Assembly (NCBI RefSeq): GCF_001422365.1
Contig: NZ_LMMT01000012.1
Coordinates: forward strand, 436,712 to 500,711
Origin: Pseudorhodoferax sp. Leaf265
GTDB taxonomy: Bacteria > Pseudomonadota > Gammaproteobacteria > Burkholderiales > Burkholderiaceae_C
Direction of reading: 5' to 3'
DNA length: 64,000 nt
In this document: positions 16,563 through 26,762 of the stretch, piece by piece
Numbering within the stretch: position 1 is the stretch's first letter
How the letters are laid out: every line of letters begins with the position of its first letter
Notes under the pieces: model-generated
Database searches by the model: none
Told to the model about the DNA's origin: nothing
What the model saw: the letters and a program-made list of their open reading frames with translations, nothing else
Position numbers and translations under genes: made by a program

Positions 16563-17138
16563 TCAGGGCTTGCTGGCCGTCGGGAACGGCCAGGCGGCCT
16601 GCGGGTTCAGCGTGGTCTGCGTGGACGCTGCAGGGGCAGCGGCAGCAGGCACAGGGGCCGCTTTCTTTGCAGGTTTCTTGGCAGCAGCCTTCTTGGCGGG
16701 GGCGGCCTTGGCGGTCGCCTTCTTGGCCGGAGCGGCCTTCTTGGCAGCAGCCTTCTTGGCGGGAGCAGCGGCCTTCTTCGCCGGAGCAGCAGCCTTCTTG
16801 GCGGGAGCGGCCTTCTTGGCGGGCGCAGCCTTCTTGGCCGGAGCGGCCTTCTTGGCGGGCGCAGCCTTCTTCGCCGGTGCTGCCTTCTTCGCAGGTGCGG
16901 CCTTCTTCGCCGGTGCCGCCTTCTTGGCGGGCGCTGCCTTCTTCGCCGGTGCGGCCTTCTTCGCCGGTGCCGCCTTCTTGGCCGGTGCGGCCTTCTTCGC
17001 AGGCGCAGCCTTCTTGGCCGGTGCAGCCTTCTTCGCCGGAGCAGCAGCCTTCTTGGCCGGAGCGGCCTTCTTTGCCGGAGCAGCGGCCTTCTTCGCCGGG
17101 GCGGCCTTCTTAGCGGCCGGTTTCTTCGCAGTTGCCAT
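16563..17138 (-). CDS. Histone H1-like, lysine/alanine/proline-repeat DNA-binding protein
   Basis: A 191-residue, highly basic protein built mainly from more than twenty PAKKAA-type units (MATAKKPAAKKAAPAKKAA...). It resembles eukaryotic histone H1 tails and bacterial HctB/AlgP-like proteins, which bind DNA non-specifically and compact the nucleoid. The C-terminal about 35 residues are different (PVPAAAAPAASTQTTLNPQA ending in FPTASKP). The start at 17138 has an AAGGAG ribosome site. It has its own terminator. Repeat number is expected to vary between strains by slippage. Confidence 0.88.
   Translation of the reverse strand: MATAKKPAAKKAAPAKKAAAPAKKAAPAKKAAAPAKKAAPAKKAAPAKKAAPAKKAAPAKKAAPAKKAAPAKKAAPAKKAAPAKKAAPAKKAAPAKKAAPAKKAAPAKKAAPAKKAAAPAKKAAAPAKKAAAKKAAPAKKATAKAAPAKKAAAKKPAKKAAPVPAAAAPAASTQTTLNPQAAWPFPTASKP
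16676..17112. repeat. Tandem coding repeats of the histone-like gene
   Basis: Imperfect 15-18-bp direct repeats of the type GCCTTCTTCGCCGGTGC run almost without interruption, each encoding about five or six residues of the PAKKA pattern. Third codon positions vary between units (GCG/GCC/GCA/GGT), so the array is not freshly expanded. Confidence 0.85.
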
Positions 17139-17201
17139 GGTTTTCTCCTTGATCGGATTACAAAGAGCACTTGCGGCGCGTTGGGGCGCCACAAGCGATG
17201 C

Positions 17202-17232
17202 ATGGCGTTGGGGCCAAAAGCCCCAGCGCCAT
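17202..17232 (-). terminator. Imperfect hairpin downstream of nrdB
   Basis: ATGGCG (17202-17207) pairs with CGCCAT (17227-17232). After one mismatch an inner TGGGGC/GCCCCA-type stem follows with an A-rich (T-rich on minus) loop. There is no T-run after it, so it could be a weak terminator or RNA-stability element between nrdB and the histone-like gene. The rest of the 178-bp gap shows no gene. Confidence 0.3.
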
Positions 17233-17316
17233 GGATTCAGGACACGTGCACGCCGGCACTCTGTCGGTGCGGTTCGGAGGGCGTGACGTGCGGTGGAACA
17301 TGTTGTTGTCGGTGTC

Positions 17317-18570
17317 TCAGTCCCAGGACAGCGCGCCGCCGGACTGGTACTCGATGACGCGCGTCTCGAAGAAGTTGCGTTCCTTCTTCAGGTCGATCAT
17401 CTCGCTCATCCAGGGGAACGGGTTCTCTTCGTTCGGGAACAGCGGCTCCAGGCCGATCTGCGTGGCGCGCCGGTTGGCGATGTAGCGCAGGTAGCCCTTG
17501 AACATGGAGGCGTTCATGCCCAGCACGCCGCGCGGCATGGTGTCCTCGGCGTAGCGGTACTCGAGTGCGACGGCCTTCTCGAACAGCGCCTTGATCTCGG
17601 CCTTGAACTCGGGCGTCCACAGGTGTGGGTTCTCGAGCTTGAGCTGGTTGATCAGGTCGATGCCGAAGTTGCAGTGCATGGACTCGTCGCGCAGGATGTA
17701 CTGGTACTGCTCGGCCGCGCCCGTCATCTTGTTCTGCCGACCCAGCGCCAGGATTTGCGTGAAGCCGACATAGAAGAACAGGCCTTCCATGAGGCAGGCG
17801 AAGACGATCAGGCTCTTGAGCAGGGTCTGGTCGTTCTCGGGCGTGCCGGTATGGAAGTTCGGGTCCATGATCGCCTCGATGAAGGGGATCAGGAACTCGT
17901 CCTTGTCGCGGATCGACTGCACCTCGTTGTAGGCGTTGAAGATCTCGGACTCATCCAGGCCCAGCGACTCCACGATGTACTGATAGGCGTGCGTGTGGAT
18001 CGCTTCCTCGAAGGCCTGGCGCAGCAGGAACTGGCGGCACTCGGGCGCCGTGATGTGGCGGTAGGTGCCCAGCACGATGTTGTTGGCGGCCAGCGAGTCG
18101 GCCGTCACGAAGAAGCCGAGGTTGCGCTTGACGATGCGGCGCTCGTCCTCGGTCAGACCGTTCGGGTCCTTCCACAGGGCGATGTCGCGGTTCATGTTCA
18201 CTTCCTGCGGCATCCAGTGGTTGGCGCAGGTGGCGAGGTACTTTTCCCAGGCCCACTTGTACTTGAACGGCACCAGCTGGTTGACGTCGGTCTGGCCGTT
18301 GATGATGCGCTTGTCGGCCGCGTTCACGCGGTGTGTGCCGGCACCCGCTGCTGCGGCGGGGCGCGGTGCGGCCACTGGCGGCAGCGCCACATCGGGCAGG
18401 CGCGATGCAGTCGCAGGCGCGTTGAAGGAGGAGGTTTGGACCGCGGCCGTTGCGGCGGCGGGGACAGCGTTCACGGAATTGGGAGAGACCGCTGCCTCGC
18501 GGTGTCCCGTGGACCCGCTGTGTTGTGTCGATGGCGAGGAGGGCTTGACTTCGTCGTCCCAGGTAAGCAT
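17317..18570 (-). CDS. nrdB: Class Ia ribonucleoside-diphosphate reductase, beta subunit
   Basis: A 417-residue R2 subunit that holds the diiron-tyrosyl radical cofactor. Metal ligands are in register with E. coli NrdB: Asp158 (VTADSL), Glu189 and His192 with radical Tyr196 (EAIHTHAY), then CLMEGLFF and DESMHCNF. The spacing of 31 residues from the Asp to the first Glu matches E. coli D84-E115. The tyrosine is present, so it is not the Tyr-less manganese/iron (class Ic) type. Odd: residues about 1-80 form an Ala/Pro/Ser-rich extension before the conserved core. It lies 149 bp downstream of nrdA on the same strand. Confidence 0.96.
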   Translation of the reverse strand: MLTWDDEVKPSSPSTQHSGSTGHREAAVSPNSVNAVPAAATAAVQTSSFNAPATASRLPDVALPPVAAPRPAAAAGAGTHRVNAADKRIINGQTDVNQLVPFKYKWAWEKYLATCANHWMPQEVNMNRDIALWKDPNGLTEDERRIVKRNLGFFVTADSLAANNIVLGTYRHITAPECRQFLLRQAFEEAIHTHAYQYIVESLGLDESEIFNAYNEVQSIRDKDEFLIPFIEAIMDPNFHTGTPENDQTLLKSLIVFACLMEGLFFYVGFTQILALGRQNKMTGAAEQYQYILRDESMHCNFGIDLINQLKLENPHLWTPEFKAEIKALFEKAVALEYRYAEDTMPRGVLGMNASMFKGYLRYIANRRATQIGLEPLFPNEENPFPWMSEMIDLKKERNFFETRVIEYQSGGALSWD

Positions 18571-18719
18571 AGATTTTCCAGTGCCGAGATTATGAAAGCG
18601 GCGCCCTGAAAAGCAAAGGCTTCACCCGGGCGCCGTGCATGTTTGTTGCTCCAGTGCATCGCAAAACGCGCAGGCGCATGCGATGCAAAGAGGCTGCGCG
18701 TCAGCGCTTCATCGCGGTC

Positions 18720-21671
18720 TTATTGGCAGGCTTCGCAGGTGGGGTCGTCCACACCGCAGAACTTCACATCGGTCGCGGCCGAAGCGGCCAGCGGCGCATT
18801 CATCTGCGCGTCCATCTGGGCGCGTGCCTTGGCGGCCGCGGCGTCGAGCGCGCTCATGGCCGGTGCGGCATTCGCACCCGAGGACACGGCGTTCAGACGG
18901 CCCGGTGCCACGGTCGATTTCTCGGCGTGCGTGGCGCTGCGCGTGCGCAGGTAGTAGGTGGTCTTGAGGCCACGCGTCCAGGCCAGCTTGTAGGTGTCGT
19001 CCAGCTTCTTGCCCGAGGCACCGGCCATGTAGATGTTCAGCGACTGGGCCTGGTCGATCCACTTCTGGCGGCGTGCCGCGGCTTCGACCAGCCAGGCCGG
19101 CTCGACCTCGAAGGCCGTGGCGTACAGCGCCTTGATCTCCTGCGGCACGCGGTCGATGGGCTCGAGCGAACCGTCGAAGTGCTTGAGGTCCATGACCATC
19201 ACGTCGTCCCACAGGTGCAGGCGCTTGAGGTCGGCCACGAGGTAGTGGTTGATGACCGTGAACTCGCCCGACAGGTTGGACTTCACCGACAGGTTGCCGA
19301 AGCACGGTTCGATCGACGCGTCGACGCCGATGATGTTGGAGATCGTCGCGGTCGGGGCGATGGCCACGCAGTTGGAGTTGCGCATGCCGTCCTGCTTGAT
19401 CTTGGCGCGCAGGCTGTCCCAGTCCAGCGTGGCCGAGCGGTCGACTTCCACATAGCCGCCGCGGGCTTGTTCGAGCAGGTTCAGCGAGTCCATCGGCAGG
19501 ATGCCCTTATCCCACAGCGAGCCCTTGAAGCTGGAGTAGCGGCCGCGTTCGGCTGCCAGCTCGGTCGAGGCCCAGTAGGCGTAGTAGCAGACCGCTTCCA
19601 TCGAGGTGTCGGCGAACTGCACGGCGGCATCGCTGGCGTAGGGGATGCGCAGTTCGTACAGCGCGTCCTGAAAGCCCATCACGCCCAGGCCCACGGGGCG
19701 GTGGCGCAGGTTGGAGTCGCGCGCCTTCTTCACGGCGTAGTAGTTGATGTCGATCACGTTGTCGAGCATGCGCATCGCCGTCGAGATCGTCTTCTTGAGC
19801 TTCTCGTGGTCGATGGACTTGCCGTTCGGGCCGTCCTTCAAGTGCTGCAGCAGGTTCACCGAACCCAGATTGCAGACGGCGGTCTCGGTGTCGCTGGTGT
19901 TCAGCGTGATCTCGGTGCACAGGTTGGACGAGTGCACCACGCCCACGTGCTGCTGCGGCGAGCGCACGTTGCAGGCGTCCTTGAACGTGATCCAGGGGTG
20001 GCCGGTCTCGAACAGCATCGAGAGCATCTTGCGCCACAGGTCGGTGGCGGGGACGGTCTTGCTGGGCTTGATGTCGCCGCGCGCGGCCTTCTCTTCATAG
20101 GCCACGTAGGCCTTCTCGAATTCGGTGCCGAAGAGATCATGCAGGTCGGGCACGGACGAAGGGGAGAACAAGGTCCAGTTGCCCTTCTCCATGACACGGC
20201 GCATGAACAGGTCCGGAATCCAGTTGGCCGTGTTCATGTCGTGCGTGCGGCGGCGGTCGTCGCCAGTGTTCTTGCGCAGCTCGAGAAACTCCTCGATGTC
20301 CAGGTGCCAGCTTTCCAGGTAGGTGCAGACCGCGCCCTTGCGCTTGCCGCCCTGGTTCACGGCCACGGCCGTGTCGTTGACCACCTTGAGGAAGGGCACC
20401 ACGCCCTGCGATTCGCCGTTCGTGCCCTTGATGTGGCTGCCCAGCGCGCGCACGCGCGTCCAGTCGTTGCCCAGGCCGCCTGCGAACTTGGACAGCAGTG
20501 CGTTTTCCTTGATCGACTCGTAGATGCCGTCCAGGTCGTCGGGCACGGTGGTCAGGTAGCACGAGGACAGTTGCGAGCGCAGCGTGCCGCTGTTGAACAG
20601 CGTCGGCGTGGAGGACATGAAGTCGAACGAGGACAGCACCTCGTAGAACTCGATGGCGCGCGCCTCACGGTCGATCTCGCCCAGCGCCAGGCCCATGGCC
20701 ACGCGCATGAAGAAGGCCTGCGGCAGTTCGATGCGGGTCTTCTTGACGTGCAGGAAGTAGCGGTCGTACAGGGTCTGCAGGCCCAGGTAGTCGAACTTCT
20801 GGTCGCGCTCGGCCTTCAGGGCCGCGCCCAGCCGGGCCAGGTCGTACTGCTGCAGCTTCTCGTCCAGCAGGTCGTTCTCCACGCCCTTCTTGATGAACTG
20901 CGGGAAGTAGTCGGCGTAGGCCGCGCCCATGTCGGCCGGCGCCACTTCGCGGCCCAGGACTTCCTTGACGATGGTGTGCAGCAGCAGGCGGGCCGTGGCG
21001 TAGGTGTAGTCCGGATCCTTCTCGATCAGCGTGCGGGCGGCCAGGATGGCGGCCTTGAACACCTCTTCGAGCGGCACGCCGTCGTACAGGTTGCGCATGG
21101 TCTCGGCCACGATGGGCTCGGGCTTGACGTCCGCGCCCAGGCCGGCGCAGGCGTCGGCGATCAGTTGCTGCAGGTCGGCCAGGTTCAGCGCCACGCGCTC
21201 GCCGCCGTCCAGCACATGCAGCGTCGGGGCTGCGGCCGGTTGCTCCTGCTCGCCCTGGCGGTGGCGTTCCTGCGCACGGCGCTCGCGGTACAGCACGTAG
21301 GCGCGTGCGATCTCGTGGTGGCCGCCGCGCATCAGGCCCAATTCGACCTGGTCCTGCACGTCCTCGATGTGGAAGGTGCCGCCGCCCGGGCGCGAGCGCA
21401 CCAGCGCGCGCGTGACGGCCTGCGTCAGGCTGTCCACGGTCTCGCGCACGCTGGCCGAGGCCGCGCCCTGGGTGCCGTGCACGGCCAGGAAGGCCTTCAT
21501 CATGGCCACGGCGATCTTGTTCGGCTCGAACGGCACGACGGCGCCGTTGCGGCGGATGATCTGGTAGTGCGCCAGCGCGTTCGGTGCAGTGCTGCCGGCC
21601 GTGGTGGCGCGCGCAGCGGCGCCCGTGGGAGACGGTTGCGAGGCGGATGGGAGGTGAGCTGCGGTTTGCAT
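18720..21671 (-). CDS. nrdA: Class Ia ribonucleoside-diphosphate reductase, alpha subunit
   Basis: A 983-residue R1 subunit that reduces ribonucleoside diphosphates to deoxyribonucleotides. It is longer than the E. coli protein (about 760 residues) because of the N-terminus: an ATP-cone (YQIIRRNGAVVPFEPNKIAV, about residues 36-130) plus a second, degenerate cone-like region (LHVLDGGERVALNLADLQQL, about 150-200). Core motifs include STPTLFNSG, NLCTEITLNTS and ATISNIIGVDASIEPCFGN. The C-terminal redox tail has Cys972, Cys979 and Cys982 (CGVDDPTCEACQ). The start has GGAAG just upstream. NrdR-box-like sites precede it. Confidence 0.96.
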   Translation of the reverse strand: MQTAAHLPSASQPSPTGAAARATTAGSTAPNALAHYQIIRRNGAVVPFEPNKIAVAMMKAFLAVHGTQGAASASVRETVDSLTQAVTRALVRSRPGGGTFHIEDVQDQVELGLMRGGHHEIARAYVLYRERRAQERHRQGEQEQPAAAPTLHVLDGGERVALNLADLQQLIADACAGLGADVKPEPIVAETMRNLYDGVPLEEVFKAAILAARTLIEKDPDYTYATARLLLHTIVKEVLGREVAPADMGAAYADYFPQFIKKGVENDLLDEKLQQYDLARLGAALKAERDQKFDYLGLQTLYDRYFLHVKKTRIELPQAFFMRVAMGLALGEIDREARAIEFYEVLSSFDFMSSTPTLFNSGTLRSQLSSCYLTTVPDDLDGIYESIKENALLSKFAGGLGNDWTRVRALGSHIKGTNGESQGVVPFLKVVNDTAVAVNQGGKRKGAVCTYLESWHLDIEEFLELRKNTGDDRRRTHDMNTANWIPDLFMRRVMEKGNWTLFSPSSVPDLHDLFGTEFEKAYVAYEEKAARGDIKPSKTVPATDLWRKMLSMLFETGHPWITFKDACNVRSPQQHVGVVHSSNLCTEITLNTSDTETAVCNLGSVNLLQHLKDGPNGKSIDHEKLKKTISTAMRMLDNVIDINYYAVKKARDSNLRHRPVGLGVMGFQDALYELRIPYASDAAVQFADTSMEAVCYYAYWASTELAAERGRYSSFKGSLWDKGILPMDSLNLLEQARGGYVEVDRSATLDWDSLRAKIKQDGMRNSNCVAIAPTATISNIIGVDASIEPCFGNLSVKSNLSGEFTVINHYLVADLKRLHLWDDVMVMDLKHFDGSLEPIDRVPQEIKALYATAFEVEPAWLVEAAARRQKWIDQAQSLNIYMAGASGKKLDDTYKLAWTRGLKTTYYLRTRSATHAEKSTVAPGRLNAVSSGANAAPAMSALDAAAAKARAQMDAQMNAPLAASAATDVKFCGVDDPTCEACQ

Positions 21672-21765
21672 GGCTTCCTTGTGGTGCTGGGTACGGGATC
21701 GAAATCTGGCGGTGTGTCGTCACCGCAAACAGGGCCTTGGCGCAGCAGAAAAGCGTTCCGGGCCG

Positions 21766-21812
21766 GCCCCATATCTAGGGTTCGGCGGCATTCTAGCCAC
21801 TACAGGTAGCGT
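21766..21812 (-). promoter_or_regulatory. Two NrdR-box-like sites and -10 of the nrdAB operon
   Basis: Read on the minus strand, ACCCTAGATATGGGGC-like (21781-21766) and ACGCTACCTGTAGTGG (21812-21797) each match about 11 of 16 positions of the NrdR consensus ACACWATATATWGTGT. Their start-to-start distance is 31 bp, the three-turn spacing known for NrdR tandem sites. A TAGAAT -10 (21795-21790) lies between them, so a bound repressor would cover the promoter. The boxes are degenerate; regulation by NrdR is inference from motif and spacing. Confidence 0.6.
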
Positions 21813-21990
21813 GTTGTGCGGCTTTTTGTATGAGGATGCGTGGCACTGCGCCGCAGCGCCAGCAGCGGTGCGCCATGGTCGCGCAAAGATGAGGTTTCAT
21901 GCGGGATGGCGCCCCATTCCGCCTTGCAGCCGGCATGGTTGCTGGGTCCGGCCCGCCAGGCGCTTTCGCAAGCTGTTCCAGCAACCCGTT
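21813..21990. other. Non-coding stretch between the nrdA promoter and the ampD stop
   Basis: Together with the nrdA leader, 21672-21990 makes a 319-bp gap. This part holds a long-range inverted repeat, GGTTGCTGG (21937-21945) / CCAGCAACC (21978-21986), with a small inner GCTT/AAGC hairpin. It lies just after the ampD stop on the minus strand and may be its 3' end structure, but no T-run follows. I see no credible gene. Confidence 0.5.
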
Positions 21991-22573
21991 TTAGATGGGG
22001 GCGGATCCGCGCACTGCAAGTGGAAACCAGTCGGCCGGCCAGCCCGTGCCCTGCTGCAGCGCGGCCCAGTCGAAACCCGGCCCGGGGTCCTGCTTGCGGC
22101 CGGGCGCCACATGCTCGTGGCCGGCCACATGGGCGATTGGGTAGCGCTGGGCGAGCGCGGCGCACAGGCTGGCCAGGGTGTCGTACTGGGCCGGCTCGAA
22201 GCGCTCGCCCTCCAGGCCCTCGAGCTCGATGCCGATGGAGTCGTCGTTGCACTCGTCGCGGCCGCGCCAGTGCGAGCGGCCGGCATGCCAGGCCCGCGCA
22301 TCGGCGTCCACGAACTGCCAGAGCTCGCCGCCGCGGCGGATGAAGAAATGCGCCGACACCTGCAGGCCGCGGATCTGCGCGAAGTAGGGGTGGGCGTCCC
22401 AGTCGAGCCGGTTGTCGAACAGGGCCAGGACCTCGTCGCCGCCGTACTGGCCGGGCGGCAGGCTGATGGAGTGCAGCACCACCAGATCGATGCGCGCACC
22501 GACCGGGCGCGGCCCGAAGTTGGGCGAGGGCTGGTGCCGCGCGAAGCGGTACCAGCCGCCCTGCCACAGTGCG

Positions 22574-22584
<11 letters not shown>
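21991..22584 (-). CDS. ampD: 1,6-anhydro-N-acetylmuramyl-L-alanine amidase AmpD
   Basis: A 197-residue cytoplasmic zinc amidase that cleaves the peptide from anhydro-muropeptides during wall recycling, and so controls AmpR-type beta-lactamase induction where that exists. Zinc ligands and the catalytic site are visible: VVLHSISL (His38) and GHEHVAPGRKQDPGPGFDW (His, Lys, Asp). SHWRGRDECNDDSIGIELEG is also typical. The start at 22584 overlaps the end of pilR by 11 bp, so it is the last gene of the ccsA-to-ampD run. With mpl it gives the window two steps of peptidoglycan recycling. Confidence 0.93.
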
Positions 22585-24007
<1,423 letters not shown>

Positions 24008-24010
24008 GGC

Positions 24011-25714
24011 TCAATGGGCGGGCGGGGTGCGCTCTGCGGGCTTCGGGGGACGGAACTGCACGGAGAACTCGTTGCCCTGGACGCTGGCGCCGCCCCGCTG
24101 CCGCGCGCTGCGCTGGTAGCCGATGCTGGCGCGGTGGCGCTCACAGAGTTCGCGGCAAATGTACAGCCCCAGTCCGCTGGAGCGGCTCTCCGAGGAGAAG
24201 AATGGCTCGAACAGGTGGCGTTCGACCGATTCCTCCAGGGGCGCGCCATCGCTCCAGACCTGCAGGCTGGATTGGCGATCGGCCGACAGCCGCGTCGTCA
24301 CCTGGATCGCTGCCGGCCGCTCGCTGGCATAGCGCAGCGCGTTGTCCAGCAGGTTGACCAGCACGCGGCGCAGGTGCTCGCTGTCGAAGTCCACCGGCAG
24401 GCCCTGGGTGGCCAGGTCCAGTTGCACGCGGCGGCGTTGCGGCGCGCGCTGCGCCCAGTCGGCGCAGATGTCCTGCACGCTGGCATCCAGCAGCAGGCTG
24501 GGCGGTGCCGTGCGGCCGGCCTCGGGCACGCGGGCCACATCCAGCACCTCGTCGACGATCTTGGACAGGCGCTGTGCGTTGTGCTGGATCATCTGGGTGA
24601 GCTGGCGCTGGCCGGGTGCCTGCAGCTCCTCGTCCAGCAACGCATTGGCCTGGACGATGGCGGCCAGCGGGTTGCGGATTTCATGCGCGACGGCGGCGGA
24701 CATGCGGCCCATGGCCGCCATCTTCTCGGTGCGCGTGCGCGCCTCGGCCTCGCGCAGGTCGTGCAGGAACATCACGCACAGCCGCTCGTGGGCGCGGCCC
24801 GGGGCCTCGGTCATGCGGGTGTGCACGCGCAGGCGCCGGGCGCCGCGGCTGGTGCTGCGCAGCGTCAGGTCGGCCGCCTGCGGCGTGGCTTGCTCGAACG
24901 TGGCGCGCGCCAGTTCCAGCAGCGGCGCCCAACTGGGCTGCGCGTCCAGCGCAGGCCGCAGGCCCGCCGGGTCCAGGCCCAGCAGCGCCCGCGCCGCCGG
25001 GTTCGCAGTGCGCATGCGGGTGTGCGTGTCCACCACCACGACGCCGTCGGTCTGCGTTTCCATCACGAGCTGGTTCACCTGGGCCTGCAGCCGGGCGGCG
25101 TGCAGGCCGGCGAGCGCGAGCTGCTCCTCGCGCATGAGCCGGGCCGCCAACTGGTTGGCCAGGAAGGCCACCAGCAGGTAGCCCAGGCCGGCCAGCCCGG
25201 CCTGCAGGGAGCGCCCTGTGCTTTCGGCCATGCCGTGCGCGGAGGCCCACCAGGTCTCCAACAGCAGCAGCAAGGTGATGGCCAGCGCCATGCCGATGGC
25301 CATGGGCCGCGTGCCCAGCACCGCCGTCAGCAGCACCGGCACGCCCAGCAAGGGCGTGTAGCTGATGGTGCCGGACTGGAACAGCTGCAGCAGCGCGATG
25401 ACCAGCACATCCATGCCCACCGTCAGCAGCCAGGTCGGCTCCAGCGCATGGCGCGGCAGGCGCGGCCGCGCCAGCAGCCGCGTCGCCAGCGCACTGGCCA
25501 GGTACAGCGCGCACATGGCCAGCACCCAGGCCGGCACGGTGCCCGTCAGCGCGTACTGCGTGGCCTGCAGCAGCAGCAGGGCCAGTGCGATCGTGACGCG
25601 CGCCGTCATGAAACCGTACCAGGCACGTGTCATGGCCAGGTCGCCGACCGGCGGCAGGACCGCGGTGCGCGGGTCGAAGTCGGACGGTGGCCAGGCGTCG
25701 TCGAGGGCGGTCAT
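24011..25714 (-). CDS. pilS: Sensor histidine kinase PilS
   Basis: A 567-residue membrane kinase. About six hydrophobic segments (residues 35-190) are followed by a PAS-like region (about 225-320, QTDGVVVVDTHTRMRTANPA), a HisKA domain with the phospho-histidine in AAVAHEIRNPLAA, and an ATPase domain (NLLDNALRYA, SSGLGLYICRELCERH). The multi-helix sensor plus PAS matches PilS, which monitors pilin in the inner membrane and controls PilR. The start at 25714 (MTALDDAWPPSDFDP) leaves a 20-bp gap to the upstream PP0621-family gene. Confidence 0.9.
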   Translation of the reverse strand: MTALDDAWPPSDFDPRTAVLPPVGDLAMTRAWYGFMTARVTIALALLLLQATQYALTGTVPAWVLAMCALYLASALATRLLARPRLPRHALEPTWLLTVGMDVLVIALLQLFQSGTISYTPLLGVPVLLTAVLGTRPMAIGMALAITLLLLLETWWASAHGMAESTGRSLQAGLAGLGYLLVAFLANQLAARLMREEQLALAGLHAARLQAQVNQLVMETQTDGVVVVDTHTRMRTANPAARALLGLDPAGLRPALDAQPSWAPLLELARATFEQATPQAADLTLRSTSRGARRLRVHTRMTEAPGRAHERLCVMFLHDLREAEARTRTEKMAAMGRMSAAVAHEIRNPLAAIVQANALLDEELQAPGQRQLTQMIQHNAQRLSKIVDEVLDVARVPEAGRTAPPSLLLDASVQDICADWAQRAPQRRRVQLDLATQGLPVDFDSEHLRRVLVNLLDNALRYASERPAAIQVTTRLSADRQSSLQVWSDGAPLEESVERHLFEPFFSSESRSSGLGLYICRELCERHRASIGYQRSARQRGGASVQGNEFSVQFRPPKPAERTPPAH

Positions 25715-25734
25715 GCCGTCTCCCCCGTCACGTC

Positions 25735-25956
25735 TCAGCCCTCGATCTGGCGCCGGTGCTCTTTGCTGCAGTACACGCCGCGCGGACTGCGCTCGGCGTC
25801 GGCCAGCGGCAGGTGCAGGCCGCAGGCAGCGCAACGCACCATCTCGGCCGGCAGTGCGTTGCGGGCACGCGGCTTGGCCGGCGGTGGCGCCGGCCGGCGC
25901 GAGCGCCACAGCCAGACGCCGAAGGCCACCACCAGCAGGACAATCAGGAACTTCAT
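25735..25956 (-). CDS. PP0621-family small membrane-anchored zinc-finger-like protein
   Basis: A 73-residue protein with one N-terminal membrane segment (MKFLIVLLVVAFGVWLW), a basic Pro-rich linker and a cysteine/histidine cluster CAACGLHLPLADAERSPRGV-YCSKEHR that could bind zinc. This matches the PP0621 family of unknown function often found next to pilS. Its ATG overlaps the stop of the ccsA-like gene (ATGA), so it is translationally coupled to it. Confidence 0.8.
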   Translation of the reverse strand: MKFLIVLLVVAFGVWLWRSRRPAPPPAKPRARNALPAEMVRCAACGLHLPLADAERSPRGVYCSKEHRRQIEG

Positions 25957-26744
25957 GCGGCTCCCCGGCCGATCAACACTTCGAGCACGAAACGCGAGCC
26001 CACATAGGCCAGCAGCAGCAGCACGGCACCCGCATAGAGCACGCGCACGGCGGTGCGGCCACGCCAGCCGAAGCGCGCGCGGCCGACCAGCAGCACCGCG
26101 AAGGTGAGCCAGGACAGCAGCGAAAACACCGTCTTGTGGTCCCAGCGCCAGTGGCCGGCGCCCGCGCCGTAGAGCGACTCGCCGAAGAGCCAGCCGGCCG
26201 CCAGCGTGGCCGTCAGCAGCACGAAGCCGGCCTGCACGAAGCGAAAGGTCAGCCGCTCCAGCGTCAACAGCGGCACGCCGCTGAACGAGGGGCCGGCGTC
26301 GCGCATGGCGCGCTCGCTGCGGCGCATCAGCCAGGCGTGCAGCACGGCCGCCGCGAACAGGCCATAGCAGGCGATGCCCAGGGCCCAGTGCAGCGGCAGC
26401 CAGGGCGAGGCGTTCTCGTGCAGGGGCGTGCCCGGGAACACCAGGGCCATCAGCACCGCCACGGCGCCGAAACCGGCCAGCGCCCAGTGCGCACGCAGTT
26501 GCGGGAACACATGGCTTTCCACGGCGTAGACCGTGAGCACCAGCCAGGCCGTGACCGACAGCGCGGGCGCGAAGCCGAAGCGCGGCGTGGCCGTGAACCA
26601 CAGGCCCCAGCACAGCAGCAGCGCATGCAGCACCCAGGCCGGCAACAGCGCGTGACGGCTGCGCTCGGGCTGCAGGCGCGAGGCGACCGCCGCCGGAACC
26701 GCATAGGCCGCGGCGGCGGCGGCCGACAGCAACACGGTGGCCAT
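25953..26744 (-). CDS. CcsA/HemX-like cytochrome c assembly membrane protein
   Basis: A 263-residue polytopic protein with about eight hydrophobic segments from MATVLLSAAAAAAYAVPAAV to the C-terminus. The region LHWALGIACYGLFAAAVLHA and the later GAGHWRWDHKTVFSLLSWLTF resemble the CcsA/CcmC heme-handling family, though the tryptophan-rich signature is reduced, as in the YpjD/HemX-like subgroup. An in-frame ATG at 26765 exists, but it would lie in the divergent ffh promoter, so 26744 is preferred. It may act in heme delivery or haem-protein assembly; this is family inference. Confidence 0.8.
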   Translation of the reverse strand: MATVLLSAAAAAAYAVPAAVASRLQPERSRHALLPAWVLHALLLCWGLWFTATPRFGFAPALSVTAWLVLTVYAVESHVFPQLRAHWALAGFGAVAVLMALVFPGTPLHENASPWLPLHWALGIACYGLFAAAVLHAWLMRRSERAMRDAGPSFSGVPLLTLERLTFRFVQAGFVLLTATLAAGWLFGESLYGAGAGHWRWDHKTVFSLLSWLTFAVLLVGRARFGWRGRTAVRVLYAGAVLLLLAYVGSRFVLEVLIGRGAA

Positions 26745-26756
26745 GGAGGCGCTCGC

Positions 26757-26762
26757 TAAAAT
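26757..26762 (+). promoter_or_regulatory. -10 element of ffh
   Basis: TAAAAT sits in the short divergent gap between the ccsA-like gene and ffh and would give a leader of about 85 nt before the ffh ATG at 26853. No strong -35 is seen. Confidence 0.5.

Noticed and set aside
16676-17112. Regular short repeats resembling a CRISPR array
   Set aside because: The repeats are contiguous without unique spacers and encode a periodic protein.
16506-17357. Plus-strand frames reading FLAGAAF or Leu/Gly-rich repeats across the histone-like gene
   Set aside because: These are mirror frames of the Lys/Ala/Pro repeat; only the minus strand has a ribosome site, start and terminator.
18655-18687. Inverted repeat TGCATCGCA/TGCGATGCA between nrdA and nrdB as a terminator
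   Set aside because: There is a 9-bp stem but a 15-nt loop and no T-run on either strand; nrdAB are expected to be cotranscribed. It is left as an unexplained hairpin.
18639-21809. A very long plus-strand open frame (over 1000 codons) opposite nrdA
   Set aside because: It is the antisense shadow of nrdA in GC-rich DNA; its composition (Val/Gln/His/Arg/Gly-rich, no recognisable motif) is typical of such shadows, while the minus strand encodes a clear NrdA.
21793-21984. A 63-codon minus-strand frame between nrdA and ampD
   Set aside because: It would cover the nrdA promoter and NrdR-like sites, has no ribosome site and shows no recognisable features.
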